Positions 1-11,141 of a DNA stretch of 36,180 nt are shown in pieces (the first letter of the stretch is position 1; every line of letters starts with the position of its first letter). The notes under the pieces were generated by a model. The model had not been told where the DNA came from and ran no database searches. It saw only the letters and a program-made list of their open reading frames with translations. Origin of the DNA: Ophiostoma sp. CBS 140.51 (lineage: Eukaryota > Ascomycota > Sordariomycetes > Ophiostomatales > Ophiostomataceae); contig JANSLP010000323.1 of NCBI GenBank assembly GCA_029298735.1, positions 1 to 36,180 on the forward strand, in the 5' to 3' direction. The position numbers and the translations under genes were made by a program.

Positions 1-204
1 CGAAACGGTGAGAAATCTCCTCTTGACTTCGACAGCAATCTGGTCAGAGGCTTTTTGTATGCGCAAGTGCCGCCGTTTTCACCGTCGGATGTACCATTTA
101 TCGAATGACATTTGTTTACAGAGGCAAATTCTGTCGACACGCGAAAAGAATACCTGACAGGGACAACACGGGTGAGAGTAGGGTGAGTGTGGTGATTATA
201 TGTA

Positions 205-222
205 ATTATTATTATTATTATT
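205..222. repeat. (ATT)6 microsatellite
   Basis: Six consecutive ATT units are seen directly. It is a simple-sequence repeat in noncoding DNA with no sign of function. Confidence 0.9.
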
Positions 223-241
223 AGTTTTAACGTCGCGGTCA

Positions 242-260
242 GGCCGGGAGAATCCCGGCC
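242..260. repeat. Perfect GC-rich hairpin
   Basis: GGCCGGGA at 242-249 and TCCCGGCC at 253-260 are exact reverse complements around a GAA loop. The 8-bp GC-rich stem stands out in AT-rich surroundings. No U-tract follows it, so it does not look like a terminator, and its role is unknown. Confidence 0.8.
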
Positions 261-1816
261 GCCAGCCTCCCGAAGGGCATGCGATGGGGGAGAGGTAACT
301 ATATATAAATAATCATCTCCGCCGATTCTAAGTCCTTTCGAGGGGGCCTTAGCGGTGGTGATGGTGGTGGTGCCGAAGGGCCGCGATCAGGTGTCTGCTC
401 GGACATTGCAGGACTTAGAAAAGGAGAGTTTGGTGGTGGCAATAGTAGTGCCGGGAGACTGTGATCAGGCGTCTCAAATGCAGCTGCAAAGCTTTCCTCC
501 TCGTCTGCCTGCCTGTCCGCAGCACATTCTATAAATCTGAAGTAATGTATCATGGAAGACATTTTTTTTAACTTCAGTGTTGAAGGAGATAAAAGTAAGT
601 GCTATGCTTGAACGTAAAAATGAGCGGAGCGGACGGGAGTTGAATTTGTGTTAGTTTCGGTGCGTTATGTTGTATAGGTGTGAAAGATGAAGAGGAAGAA
701 AAAAAATGGCTAGAATGGAACTGTGAGGAGATATCTAAATGAGAAAATAAAAATAAGGTTCTATAATAAAAAGGGCATGACTACCCGGACATGAACAGTG
801 AATTATGGCGGAAAGGTACGTACCTTCTGCTGTTGGTAAATTTAGAGTTCATCACACCTGCTGATTGTGAATAAAAAATAAATGTTGAGTAGCCAGCCTG
901 GTGCATATGTCTCTTCACTTATTCACGTATATCTTCTCTTCTGGGTACCGTAAAAATTTATTTTGCAGGCACGCCGTCTCCTACACCATTCATTTTTATT
1001 TTTATTATAAGCAATTCATGGCACTTGTTTTGATCGTGACAGTGTCACATGCTACACACCGAAGCCCACCATTTTGGGCAGATTATGTAAAATTGCACAC
1101 CGCCCCTTGTGAAACTCACGCACGTATATAAAATATAAGTAATAGGTGCATTTGACACTTTTTAAAAGCTGTCCCAGGCCTTGTAATTTACTTTGCTTAC
1201 TGATTATATCTAGGGACGGCCATAGAACATTTGTTTTCTGTCATGTCGGGGCATCCAATTCACGTGCGGCTCATATCGATTCAGCCCTTATGATATCAAC
1301 TTTAGTTGTATTTGCTTGCCGAGCTTTAGTCATGGGACTTGTTTTACCTACAGTAAATATGTGAGCTTTTTCTTAACTTTTAGGAACAATTTTCGAGATG
1401 AGCTTCTTAACAATGCGAAATGAACTGTCCTCGCTTTTGAAATAATGGTAAGAGGAATAAATACCACGAGCCAAATATTGACAATATTAAGAAAAAGAAA
1501 AAAAAGAATAAAACAAAGTTAAAGGAGGGAAAAGAATGAAAAACAACAGGTGCATTTTTTCTGTTTCAAAATCAAAACTTCATAGAGTGACCATTCTAGA
1601 AGTAGGCGCGTCTTTGGTTTGTACAAATAGGATCCATGCCAGCCAATTATGCTATCGACGCAATAGGGAATTGCTAGACCCACTGCCAAATCACAGCGAG
1701 CGCTAAGACTGCATCGACAAAAGTCATATCGTCACCCACCCTTCTACAGTCGTAGAAAAGCCTCACAACCACAACGAACTCCACAATAATCCATCCTCCA
1801 TCCAATGGTAATAAAT

Positions 1817-1887
1817 GCGTCGGTGGTTTAGTGGTAAAATCTGTCGTTGCCATCGACAGGCCCCGGGTTCGATTCCCGGCCGACGCA
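1817..1887 (+). tRNA. tRNA-Gly (anticodon GCC)
   Basis: This 71-nt cloverleaf can be folded by eye. The acceptor stem pairs GCGTCGG (1817-1823) with CCGACGC (1880-1886), and A1887 is the discriminator. The D-arm contains GTTTAGTGGT, which is the A-box region. The anticodon stem pairs TGTCG (1842-1846) with CGACA (1854-1858) around the loop TTGCCAT, giving anticodon GCC at 1849-1851. The T-arm pairs CCGGG with CCCGG around TTCGATT, which covers the B-box. There is no intron and no encoded CCA, as expected for a nuclear eukaryotic tRNA. It decodes GGC and GGU glycine codons. Confidence 0.96.
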
Positions 1888-2386
1888 GAAGATCATTTCT
1901 TTTTGCCGGTCCTCTTCCCCTCGACAATAGTAACACCAGTTGACCGGGAATGAAGCCGTGCCAGGGCCCCAAAGCCACCTACTTTTGCAACATCTTCACG
2001 AAATAAAGATAAAAACCTTGTAGAAGCAGAACTCGTAGCATGTTCAATGAGCACAGCCTTTGTTTTTTTGCTGCCATGAACAAACACAATAAAGTCATTG
2101 TGCATGAGATTCAACGCCACAAAGAACATGTCGCTTTGTCGTGAACAAAATTACGATTAAAACAATGGCCTTGTTTATCTCGGTGAATAGTAGTTACTCA
2201 ACATTCTGAACAATATCAAGAGGAGAGAATTTTATAAATAAACCAATTGCCATGTATTGTTTCTCTGTCGTTTTTTTTAGTCAACTCGACTCCAACTCCA
2301 ACAACAATCAAAACTTGCCTGTTCAAAGATAGCAGCTATTTTTCATAACCATAAAGACAGCAATACTAACCAGACTAACAAGCAAA
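1888..2386. other. Intergenic, leader-like DNA before 2387
   Basis: No coding frame is supported. From about 2280 onward the sequence becomes rich in CAA and ACT, ending in CAAGCAAA just before an ATG. This resembles a fungal 5' leader with a strong translation-start context. Confidence 0.5.
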
Positions 2387-3143
2387 ATGGCTGTTACCTC
2401 TACCACAACTTCCTCCATGACTTCATCGTCGCGCAAGCGTCAGGATGGCCCTGACGTTGGTACGGACAAGGCTGCCAGCGAGCAAAATGCAGATTGCCGA
2501 CAGAGGTCTCCCGGCAACAAGCATTAATGAGCCCAGCTCCCTTTATCTGAACACATCCAAGCCTATGCCTCTCCGACTAAAGACTGCGACGTCGTCGTCC
2601 GTAAAGACGGAGCTGGCATACCCGTTTTTCTTTAATCTCGCGATCCGAACCCGTCCTACAACGGACGCCACCAAGGTCGGCTCCACGACTAAGAACGAGC
2701 GTTCTGTTGCTGACAGTAAGGACGACGAGGACGACGAGTCCAAGCTCCACAAGCTATACATTGAGTTGTTTGGCCCGGAGCCAGCGTCCGATGACTCGGT
2801 TGTACAATTCAAGGGCGCAGAGAAGGTTGAGACGGCTGACGAATGTGCTGTTGACGACAATTACGATCAAGATGTCGAGATTTCTGACGCCCAGCGTTCT
2901 GCCTTCAACTGTGCCACTGCCGATGCAGACGCAGCTGCGATGCCGCCTCCCCAACGCCCCCTCCAAAAAAATCGGCTCGCTCACCAGAGACACAAGTCGA
3001 GATCCGACTCTATCACTGGCTTTTCTGCCAACAGACAACAGCAAACGCAACACACAGAGACCGAAAGAGCTGGAGAGAAAGCCTACTTATCTCGCAGAAG
3101 ATCACGAATGGGACAACTCCATAAAGTACACCTAGAAGGTTGA
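2387..3143 (+). pseudogene. Unassigned coding-like locus, spliced or decayed
   Basis: An ATG at 2387 has an excellent context (GCAAAATGGCT) and opens a Ser/Thr-rich frame that stops after 46 codons at 2525. Downstream, a different frame running 2445-3143 becomes acidic and disordered-looking from about 2700, with runs such as SKDDEDDESKLHK. Towards the end all three frames stay open, and one of them ends AEDHEWDNSIKYT at 3135. I could not find GT-AG introns that join these segments into one clean protein. The locus could be a multi-exon gene with introns I have misjudged, or a recently frameshifted gene. I recognise no domain. The coordinates cover the coding-like text and are not a proven CDS. 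Confidence 0.35.
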
Positions 3144-4470
3144 GCTTGCACGCCGGCCTTCCATGGCGCGGACACCAAATTGTGTCGCAGGCAACTCTTT
3201 TAAAGCGGCCACCACTGATACAGCCTTCGGCCGCCGGCAATCTGTGCGCAAGGCCAGACGCTGTTAATTACCACCGGCTTCTTATACTCGGTAAGTCATC
3301 ATTTGCTTTATCAATTTCTGTTTTCTGTTTTTGCATTTGTTTCATGTATACATTGTCGGATATGTCCTGCTGGTCAGTACATTCATTCAGCTTTGTCTTT
3401 TTCTGCTTTTAGATTTCCCATCCCGAGGAAATGGTTGAGCAGGGTAAGAGCCCAAATGATTCAACATTTCTAAACAATATAAAAATATAATTCTCAACCA
3501 AACTGCTCTCTTCCTATTTTCAAAGTGATAAGAAATGTATCGTAAAATTTACATGTCAGAGCCCGCTTGCTCTCCCGGAATTCGTGTAAGTCACAAAAGT
3601 GGGTCCACAATAACGATGTCTAAGAACGGACCGGGCAACTGAAGATGCAGCATGCGCAACGTATAAGCAGAACCGAGTTCGTATCTGCATGATAGAAAAT
3701 AGGCCGATTGGGCAGATATACTACTTAATTAATAAAGTTCTGTACAAGATTGCACAAACTATAACGCACGCTCGTACGTAAATACAACCGATGCTTCGGA
3801 AGATAATTTGATGGCCTTTGCGATGTGTATGGCAGTGACGATCGTTTCGATCCTACCAACTCGCTGGCATCAAACTGCATTTTGGAAGAATCAGTTGAAA
3901 GGAGCTTGTTCACATGGTGAACAAGATAATTTGAGCACACTCATGGCAAGACACAGCTCTTTGTTGTTGTTTGGGACAGTCACGTGCCTTCGTGTACGCT
4001 GTTGGCCCACTGACAGGTCCACCCAGGCCCGCTGTCCGCTACAAAAGAACCGCCACGGCCACTAAAATAGCAAAAAATAGTGGAGTTGATTGACGATTTA
4101 GTGGGCTGTCTTCTGTCAATTCTGGGCGCTATCAAGCCAATCCACGCCATCGACGTCATCCATTCTGGATGTTTACGTCGACGGTTTCAGTTGATCGAGC
4201 AAAGGGCGATCAAGGACGACAAAGAGATCGTTACCAGCCCACAATAATTGTACAAAACGTTGGATAGACGCCCAGTACGCCGTATTTCTTAATTTGTTGC
4301 CTCTATTTTTTTGGTCAGAATCTACGATTCAATACTAACTTTGACTGCAACCAACGGCAAGAGCAACCTGCTGCATCGTGCCTGCATCTACAAACAAAAG
4401 AAGCTAGCTACAATACCTGCATCTCTCTTTTCCATCTACATTTTCTGAATCGTCTTACCTACTTTCCACC
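3144..4470. other. Intergenic region and DUF3292 gene leader
   Basis: There is no supported gene; open frames here are short and of simple composition. The final 60 bases before 4471 are rich in C and T and end in TTTCCACC directly before the ATG. This is a typical pyrimidine-rich fungal leader for the gene that follows. Confidence 0.6.
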
Positions 4471-6675
4471 ATGACAACGCCGACGGCGCCAGTGTCCATG
4501 CTGGACGTCGACAAGGAGGCAGCACGCCAAAAGTCGCTGCTCGAAGACAATGGCGCCACCCGGGCCATGAAGACGGGCGACACCGCCAACAACAAGTCCA
4601 TTGGCGAAAAGATTGTCGATGCTCTGCCGATCCCGTCGACCACGGCACCCGTCACCGACCCAAACCAGACGGAACGGGCCAACCATATGACGGATACGCC
4701 GACCCTGTCCCACGAATTGGCCGTCGATAACCACTCGGAACACGAAAAGGGCGCGGCCCAGCAGGTCCACAAAACAAACGAGGTGGCCGACTTGGGCTGG
4801 CACGAGAAGAAGCAGGACATTGTCTCGCCGCTTGTGGGAGGACTAGGCAACGAGGAGCTATGGCTGCTCACCCGCCGCTTCAACAAGCAAATGTACCACG
4901 TCAAGGAGGTCGAGCTGCCCGTCCCGGGCAACCTGGACCTCAACATTGCCGACGAAGAGGAGTTCTCGCCGGACAAACTGCGGGCCAACCTGGAGCGGCT
5001 GTACATGACGGTTGGCATGGGCACCTTGGCAGCTTTTAAACACATTGCACGGCTGCGGTCGTGGCGTGAGACGCAGCGGACGGCAACGTTTGCGGGCGTG
5101 TACTTTGTGGCCTGGCTGTTTGACCTGCTGGTACCACTTGGTGCGGGCACGCTGATTGCACTCATCATGTCACCCTGGGTGCGTGAGGTCATGTTCCCTC
5201 CCGCGCCGATTGCACTTGTCGGCAAGGACGGCGGTGTCCAGAAGCCGCGGGCGGGTGTGCTGGGCAGCCACGACAGTGCCACGGGTGCACCCGAAAACCA
5301 CAAGGGTGAGGCTACCGAAGCCGAGGCGAGCAACTTTGTCAACGTGGTTGCCTCTGTGGCCCTCGCCAGTGCCGCCGGCAAGCATCCCCAGGGTGATCCC
5401 AACGCCACTGACGAGGAGGAGGGCGAAGACAAGGACGGCAAGACATCTGGGAGCACCGACCTTACACCCGATCCGACGGCTCTGGCGACTGGCGCCGCTG
5501 ATGCCAAGGACGTGGCTGCTGGCGGCAAGCCTAGCGCCAAGCACGACAAGACCAAAGTGCCCATGGAGACGGCCGTCTGGACCAAGATGCGGCCCCTAAT
5601 GCACGGCCTCGCCGACATTGCCGATACCTGGGAACGTTTTGCCAACGCGCTGTCCCCGACGCCGCCTTTCTCCCAAAACCTGTACCGCGCGCGTCTGGCC
5701 GCCATCCTGGCTCCTGTGCTGCTGTTGTCCGTGTTCCTGTCTTCTTATCTCTTTACCAAGCTCGTCACATTTGGTATCGGTGTTGGCTTTTTCGGTGACC
5801 CAGCCTTGTCGCGTGGTTACGAGATTTTGAACCAGCAGTTCCCGCAGTGGCAGAAGCTGCTCGAGCTGCGTAACACGCTGCTCAAGGGTGTGCCCACCAA
5901 CGCCCAGCTCACACTTACCCTTCTGCGCATCGGCGAGGCCAACAAGGCACCCTTGCCGCCGCCTCCGCGCCAGCCGGCTGACAACAAGGCGCCGCCAATG
6001 AAGCCGGCCGCTGTCACGGACGCCGAGCTGCGGACTACGGGTGCCGGACCACCGCTGAATGCCACGCCGGCCGAACTAGGCGCTGCCATGGCGCACACCA
6101 CCAATGCCAGCAGCAATACCGGCGAGTCCGACATTAATGCCAGCAAGGATACCAACCATGGCAAGAAGGGCAGCCGCTTGTTGGGCTTCTTCAAGGGCAC
6201 CACCAAGGGCACCGTCAAGACAGCACTGGGTACGGACAGCGTGCGCGCCACACTGGGCTCACACCATGCCAAGGAGCGCAAGGGTGTTGTTGAGCCACCC
6301 GGTGGTGATCTGGACCTGGAGTCTGGCCCCGTCGATTTCCAGGCCCGCTACGAGGGCAAGCGCGGCCGCATCTACATTACGGCCAAGGCGACCATCCCCG
6401 CCGTGGCGTTTAGCACGGACGTGTCGAGTGATCCGGACACGGTGCACCCGCGGTGGAGCATCCCCATTGGCGACATTCGCGAACTCAAAAAGGTGGGCGG
6501 GTTCGGGTGGAAGACCAAGATTGTGGTCGGGTGGTCGCTGGGCCGGGAGATGGCGGACGGTCTCGAGATTACAGACCGCACGGGCACGACGTACAAGGTG
6601 ACGGCGATGCCGCTACGGGACGAGCTGTTTAACCGGCTGGTGGCCATGGGCGGCCAAAAGTGGGAGGCGTGGTAG
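4471..6675 (+). CDS. DUF3292 family membrane protein
   Basis: A single-exon gene for 734 residues. The start ATG follows TTTCCACC, and the frame is continuous to the stop at 6673. Residues about 1-120 are polar and look disordered. Residues 127-147 carry NEELWLLTRRFNKQMYHVKE, which I associate with the fungal DUF3292 family. Two hydrophobic blocks follow: about 209-240 (VYFVAWLFDLLVPLGAG) and about 408-442 (LAAILAPVLLLSVFLSSYLF). Between them lies an acidic, Gly/Ala-rich linker. The last 100 residues (about 632-734) read like a small beta-rich PH/GRAM-type fold, with GRIYITAKATIPAVAFS, IGDIRELKKVGG and a closing helix, DELFNRLVAMGG. The family has no established function that I know of. A membrane protein with a lipid-sensing tail is my inference. 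It converges on the regulator downstream. Confidence 0.82.
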   Translation: MTTPTAPVSMLDVDKEAARQKSLLEDNGATRAMKTGDTANNKSIGEKIVDALPIPSTTAPVTDPNQTERANHMTDTPTLSHELAVDNHSEHEKGAAQQVHKTNEVADLGWHEKKQDIVSPLVGGLGNEELWLLTRRFNKQMYHVKEVELPVPGNLDLNIADEEEFSPDKLRANLERLYMTVGMGTLAAFKHIARLRSWRETQRTATFAGVYFVAWLFDLLVPLGAGTLIALIMSPWVREVMFPPAPIALVGKDGGVQKPRAGVLGSHDSATGAPENHKGEATEAEASNFVNVVASVALASAAGKHPQGDPNATDEEEGEDKDGKTSGSTDLTPDPTALATGAADAKDVAAGGKPSAKHDKTKVPMETAVWTKMRPLMHGLADIADTWERFANALSPTPPFSQNLYRARLAAILAPVLLLSVFLSSYLFTKLVTFGIGVGFFGDPALSRGYEILNQQFPQWQKLLELRNTLLKGVPTNAQLTLTLLRIGEANKAPLPPPPRQPADNKAPPMKPAAVTDAELRTTGAGPPLNATPAELGAAMAHTTNASSNTGESDINASKDTNHGKKGSRLLGFFKGTTKGTVKTALGTDSVRATLGSHHAKERKGVVEPPGGDLDLESGPVDFQARYEGKRGRIYITAKATIPAVAFSTDVSSDPDTVHPRWSIPIGDIRELKKVGGFGWKTKIVVGWSLGREMADGLEITDRTGTTYKVTAMPLRDELFNRLVAMGGQKWEAW

Positions 6676-7110
6676 AGGAGGAGAGCCTCAAAAGTCGAAA
6701 TGTACTTCGAGACAAGGAGACTTGTACTGGTATGATCACGAGTGTAATGATAGATTTGATTTGTTGAATGACTTATTGAAAAAACTTGTTTGTCCCAAAA
6801 CTGTAAAAGTGCACCAATCGGGATGAAGCGACGCAGATGTGTCAGGTCGCAAATGCGTCAACTCTTTTGCGTGAGGGCGGAAAGGATGTGAGGTTGCAGT
6901 ATGGGAAGGATGTGAGGATGGTATTGTGCGGTTGTGGGGGGTTCTCTGCAGTTTGTGTGGGGGTGTGCAAGCGTGTGTCCACTTCCAAAGTCGAGAGTGT
7001 GTGTGTTGTAAGTATCAGTACATTCACTTGTGTGGATTGTAACAGTTGTCATTAACATTGATTTTCATTCATTCTCATATCTTGGAGATGAATGGCATCC
7101 GTAGCTACTG
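6676..7110. other. Convergent 3' region with GT-rich tract
   Basis: This is the shared 3' region between two convergent genes. A G/T-rich tract spans about 6890-7030 on the plus strand, including GTGTGTGTTG. No gene is supported. The tract may hold 3'-end formation signals for both transcripts, but I cannot place them exactly. Confidence 0.5.
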
Positions 7111-9790
7111 CTACTGCTGCCCTTCGACTGTATTAAAGAACTGGGTAGACCACTCCATGGAGTCGAGGATTTCGAGCGGCCACTCCTGCAGCATCGGCCA
7201 TGATGTGAGGGCATCGGTCTGCATGGCACCGGGTGTGGGAAGAGGGACAAAGTCGGTCGCTTGTACTTGCGGTTGCGGAGGCTGGAGGCCGGCAACATCG
7301 GCCATTGGCGGTGGTTGCGCATAGGTTGGTGGGAGTGGTCCTTGCACAAGAGGACCCAGAGGATCAGAGGACGCTGTTGCTGTGAGAAGTGGCATGGTCT
7401 CCGCACCTTTCTGATGCGTCGCCGCAGTCTGTGCCATATCCTTCCCGTGCACGTCCCGCCACGCCGCACCCCTGGCCTTGAGCCGCCGCATCATATCCCG
7501 TGCTAGACGTGCACTCTCCGAGCTTGGACTCAGTGCTTCAAAGACGGTCAAGCATGTCTCGGCATCGTCTTCGAGGGCGGCTGCGTCCGTAGCGTCAGCA
7601 TCGACGTCGGGCGTAGGTGTATCCATGTCTCCTCCGTCTATGTCGCTGCCTTCATTGTCATTGCTTGCACCTTCGCCGACTGCATTCCTTCTCCGTGCAA
7701 ACGCGCTCGCCACGACCAGAATGGAGCTCGCGTACACGAGACACGAAATCATCTGCCACCAGGGGTAATCGTGCACCAAGTTCTGCTTGTCGACGACGTT
7801 ATGTAACAAATGGGCGGTGGCGCGGGCCTCGAGGATGCAGACGGTTTCGTGGCGGCGGGCAATGGCGGGTGTGGTCGTAGAGGAGGTTGTGGACGGATCC
7901 TTGTGCAAGAGTGGAAGGCATAAATATGGCCTATGAATGACGGCGCGCAGGTGGTGGAACTTGATGGCGAGCATGTTGCGCTGGCGCTTGTAGATGGCTA
8001 ATGTAGTGGGCGAGGCATTGGCAGCATCAAAGGCGTGGCCAAAGTCGAAGCGCAGTTTGCGGGGAAGAGTGCGGCGCCACTCGAGCAGCTGGCGGTCGAG
8101 CTTCTTGGTGCTGGGAATAAGCCAATTTGTGAGAGTCTCATCAGTGTTGGTGACGGCGATGCTGGTGTCGCCTTTTAAGCCACCCCGTCCTCTGGGACTG
8201 TACAGATCACGCAGGACGTAGCCGATAATCTTGGATAAGGCAATCATGCGGACAAAGTAGTCGCCAACAGTAGGTACATCCGGATCAGGCATTGATTGCT
8301 CAGGGCTAGACCCTAACCAGTCGATATCTCCATCGCCTAACCGTGAGGGAAGTAGTAGATGGCAGTCCTCGTCGTGGATAGCTGGCGGGCGGCCAAGCTG
8401 CAGTGCCAACAGACGGTCAAGCACATAGACTGAGTACCACACACGGCGGCGCAGCTCAGCATTGCGAAAGGCAAGCGTGCTCGTCAGTGTCTGTGCCTGC
8501 GTTTGAGAATGTGTCTCAGTTTGTGCCGGCGTGCGGACGGGATCTGAGTCTACATGCAAACCAATGCTCTGGGCAATCCGCACAGCCAGTCCCAACGTGG
8601 TCCAGCACTTGTCGGTGCGGCAGACGGCCAGCAGGTAAAAGCACTCGGCCAACAAGAAAGTGACCTGGTGCAGCGACCTCTCCAAAGTGTCGGTGCTGTT
8701 GGTGTTCGACAATGCCAGGGCGTGGCGGTAGTACTGCTCGTGCCGATTGTCTTCGCTGCCGGAGGCGGCCTTGTCGTAGTAGGCACCGATGGCGAAGAGG
8801 GTGTACATGGTGGCCTGCCAGGTGTCGCTGGTTTCTAGGGTAGCAGACGGTGGGGATGACAGAGACGTTAGATATCGTTGGTAGGTCTGCATGAAGAGAG
8901 CCTGTGGGATGTATGGGTAGGCGACATGGATGGTGGAAAAGTAAATATCAAGATAGCGACCGGCCGCTTCAGCGCCTGGAAACTGGACGGCAGCTTCATC
9001 ATGGGCATCTGCTGCCTCGGGGCTCGGGTCGTCCTGTTCATAGCTCTCAAGAGCATCTCCTTCGACGACGGTTGCCGCATCATGATGATGTGTTCCCTCG
9101 GCGTTTTGTCCGGGTGATCCGGATGAAGAAAGACTGCCCGTCTCGGCCAAGGCGCGGTCAACAAGATTGAAAAAGCGGACGTCGCTGACTTCGCCTAGGT
9201 AGCGCTCGACCGGCCGTGCCGGTGCTGTTCCTGATGCCGTATTTCTTCTTGCTAATGAGGTCGACCCTGGCGACTTGGATGCCCGTCCAGGGGGACTGGG
9301 CCCCGTCGTAGCCGCAACTTGGACTTCCCGGACACGGCCGTCCAGCTTCTGGAGGGCGGCTTCGGCATCGGCTCGTTCCTCTTCCGGCAGCTTCGGCAGC
9401 ACGGCACGCACCAAGTTGCTGTAGTCCCGGGCTGTCAGCTGCAGAGCTGCAATTGTACCTCGACAAATCTCACCATCGTGAGACGTCGATGGTGCAACGC
9501 CGATACGGTGGCTGTGGTTGCGTTTGCCGGCAAAGCCGTACAGGCACTTGTACCCGTACCCTGTACACCGGCCACACGCAGGACGAGCTCCGTCACACTA
9601 TGGTGTAAGTTAGTGAGTAAGCTTAAATTATTGTAGTGTACACCATTTTGGTGCATCGTTATACCCAGAGCACCTCAGCCTTGTGAGTGGATTTGTGGAA
9701 TCTTACCTTGGACTTCATAGCACGGCACGAGTCGCAGGCGCGAAAGACACGCTTCCGCTTGGTGCCCTGGTCTTCTGCCAAGCCGACCAT
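7111..9790 (-). CDS. Zn(II)2Cys6 fungal transcription factor
   Basis: Two exons (9790-9707 and 9597-7111) are joined across a 109-nt intron (9706-9598, GTAAGA...ATAG), giving 856 residues. The join restores a complete zinc cluster: Cys19, 22, 29, 36, 39 and 46 with spacing CX2CX6CX6CX2CX6C. It is preceded by basic KRKRVFR. The body carries a fungal_trans-like region (PF04082 type) from about residue 240, beginning AGRYLDIYFSTIHVAYPYIP, followed by RRRVWYSVYVLDRLLALQLG. The start at 9790 has a good context (GCAAAAATGG). In-frame ATGs at 9967 and 9964 would add up to 59 poorly conserved-looking residues. It is divergent from the arrestin-like gene 1.35 kb away. It should be a nuclear CGG-triplet-binding regulator; the target pathway is unknown. 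Confidence 0.9.
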
Positions 9791-10676
9791 TTTTGCGTGC
9801 TGGCACTCCTGGAAGTTGAGTGAGCTGAAGGAACAAACAAGGGTGAAAGACTGGGATAACTCGGGATATGTGTGGTATATTTTGCGAGAGAGTCGCGGCT
9901 CTTTGGTTGCGTGGGCATGTCGAGGTAAAAGAAGGGCAAACGAGAGGCAAGAGCTGCCCACCATCATTGCCGTATTAAACGGAATAACCGGAATAGCCGG
10001 GCATTGTAGTGATTAGGTAACGTATTAGTTGGCCCGTGCTGGCCTATGATTGGTGTGGGGATTGGGCCGCTGTCCTGGGGCGGTTTAGGAGCCAGTTGGG
10101 TGCTGTGAATTGGGAATTGAGAGTTTTGGGGCGGTCAAAGTGCGCTAAGGATGGGTGGTCTGGGCTCGTCAGGCCTCTGTCCAAGGCACAACAGGGCCTG
10201 GACGAAGCGAAAACAGAGCCAACCGTAGCCTAGACCGAGCCCCTGAAAGAGCTGAAAGTTTGTGCGCCTTTTGGGGCCCACTTTGGGACAGTCCACGGCA
10301 ATGACTGGCTGTCAAAGACCCAACGGCCATCTCTCGGCCGCCCAATGGACCGCCTCACCTTTGCGAGTTTGCGAGAAACCGCAGAGGAAAGTGGGAAAAG
10401 CGGATCACCTGAAAAGGTGGGCCGGGGCCGCCCTGGAATTGGTGGAATTCGCCCCAGACGTCTCGTCCCAAGATCCCGCCCTTATCCCGCGTCAACGCCC
10501 TTCAAAATCGAGAATTGTCCGTTGAGTCTTGCTTGTTTTTGGTATGACTTCACCTGTGTGACTTGATTTTAACTGCTTCGAGCTTGGTTTCTCGTGTAAG
10601 TCGGGCTTTGTGGAGCCGAAATCCTTGCAACCATTGGGCAGAGACGGCTTTCAATTTTTGATTCACAGACCCAGAG

Positions 10677-10694
10677 GAGACCCAGGAGACCCAG
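10677..10694. repeat. 9-bp perfect tandem duplication
   Basis: GAGACCCAG occurs twice head to tail (10677-10685 and 10686-10694). It is one of several short tandem duplications in noncoding DNA of this window. Confidence 0.85.
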
Positions 10695-11023
10695 CAGCCC
10701 CAGCTCGTCGGTTCTTGGCTCTCTCTGTCTTGCCCCTTCACGCCTTGGAACAGCAGAGACACCGTTGTTTTTCGGCCTCCCTGCTCATTTGGGGGTAATT
10801 TTAGTAGCAAAAGCGTAGCCGGCATTGGGCAGCGATCACGCAGAATGGCGTGCATTCGTGGCATTTCGTGTTTCCCAAGGAGGCAAGCACGGGCATGTTT
10901 TGGTAATATGTGGTTCTGAGGCGGGTGGCCAGCCGTCTGTTCTTTCCTGGTCGGTGTGAAGCCAGTCATTTGTTTCGAATATTTTATGTCGTTCCTTCCC
11001 ATCTTGACTTCTTAACCTCCTTC

Positions 11024-11110
11024 TCTCTCTGATCTCTTGATCTTCTCCTTTTCTTCTCTCCTTCCCTTCTCTTGTCCTTTTATTATTCTGTTCTTCTCTC
11101 CCACACTCAC
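11024..11110 (+). promoter_or_regulatory. Pyrimidine-rich core promoter or leader tract
   Basis: A long run made almost only of C and T precedes the ATG at 11142 by 30-120 bases. CT-rich tracts in this position are common near transcription starts of filamentous-fungal genes. The exact start site cannot be read from sequence. Confidence 0.5.
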
Positions 11111-11141
11111 TCTCAACCCCACATCAACTACCACCACCGCC

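Larger units (their letters stand above)
1..1816. other. Gene-poor AT-rich region
   Basis: I see no convincing gene here. The open frames on both strands are short, low in complexity and lack splice-supported extensions. The stretch holds an (ATT)6 run at 205-222, a perfect hairpin at 242-260, and A-rich tracts near 1490-1520. It could contain untranslated or lineage-specific transcripts that sequence alone does not reveal. Confidence 0.6.
9791..11141. promoter_or_regulatory. Divergent promoter region, regulator and arrestin genes
   Basis: This 1.35-kb gap separates two divergent starts. It contains CCAAT-type text (CGCCCAATGG near 10340) and several GGCC-rich patches, but no convincing gene. 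The two plus-strand frames of 62-87 codons within it look like chance. Confidence 0.5.

Noticed and set aside
2537..2632. Possible BTB-like fragment (DCDVVVRKDGAGIPV)
   Set aside because: The segment is too short, lacks the conserved His and following helices, and needs an unproven intron to be reached.
4455..5705. Long open frame (416 codons) on the minus strand
   Set aside because: It is antisense to the DUF3292 gene. Its Ser/Ala-rich composition reflects third-position GC bias of the true gene, and no domain is visible.
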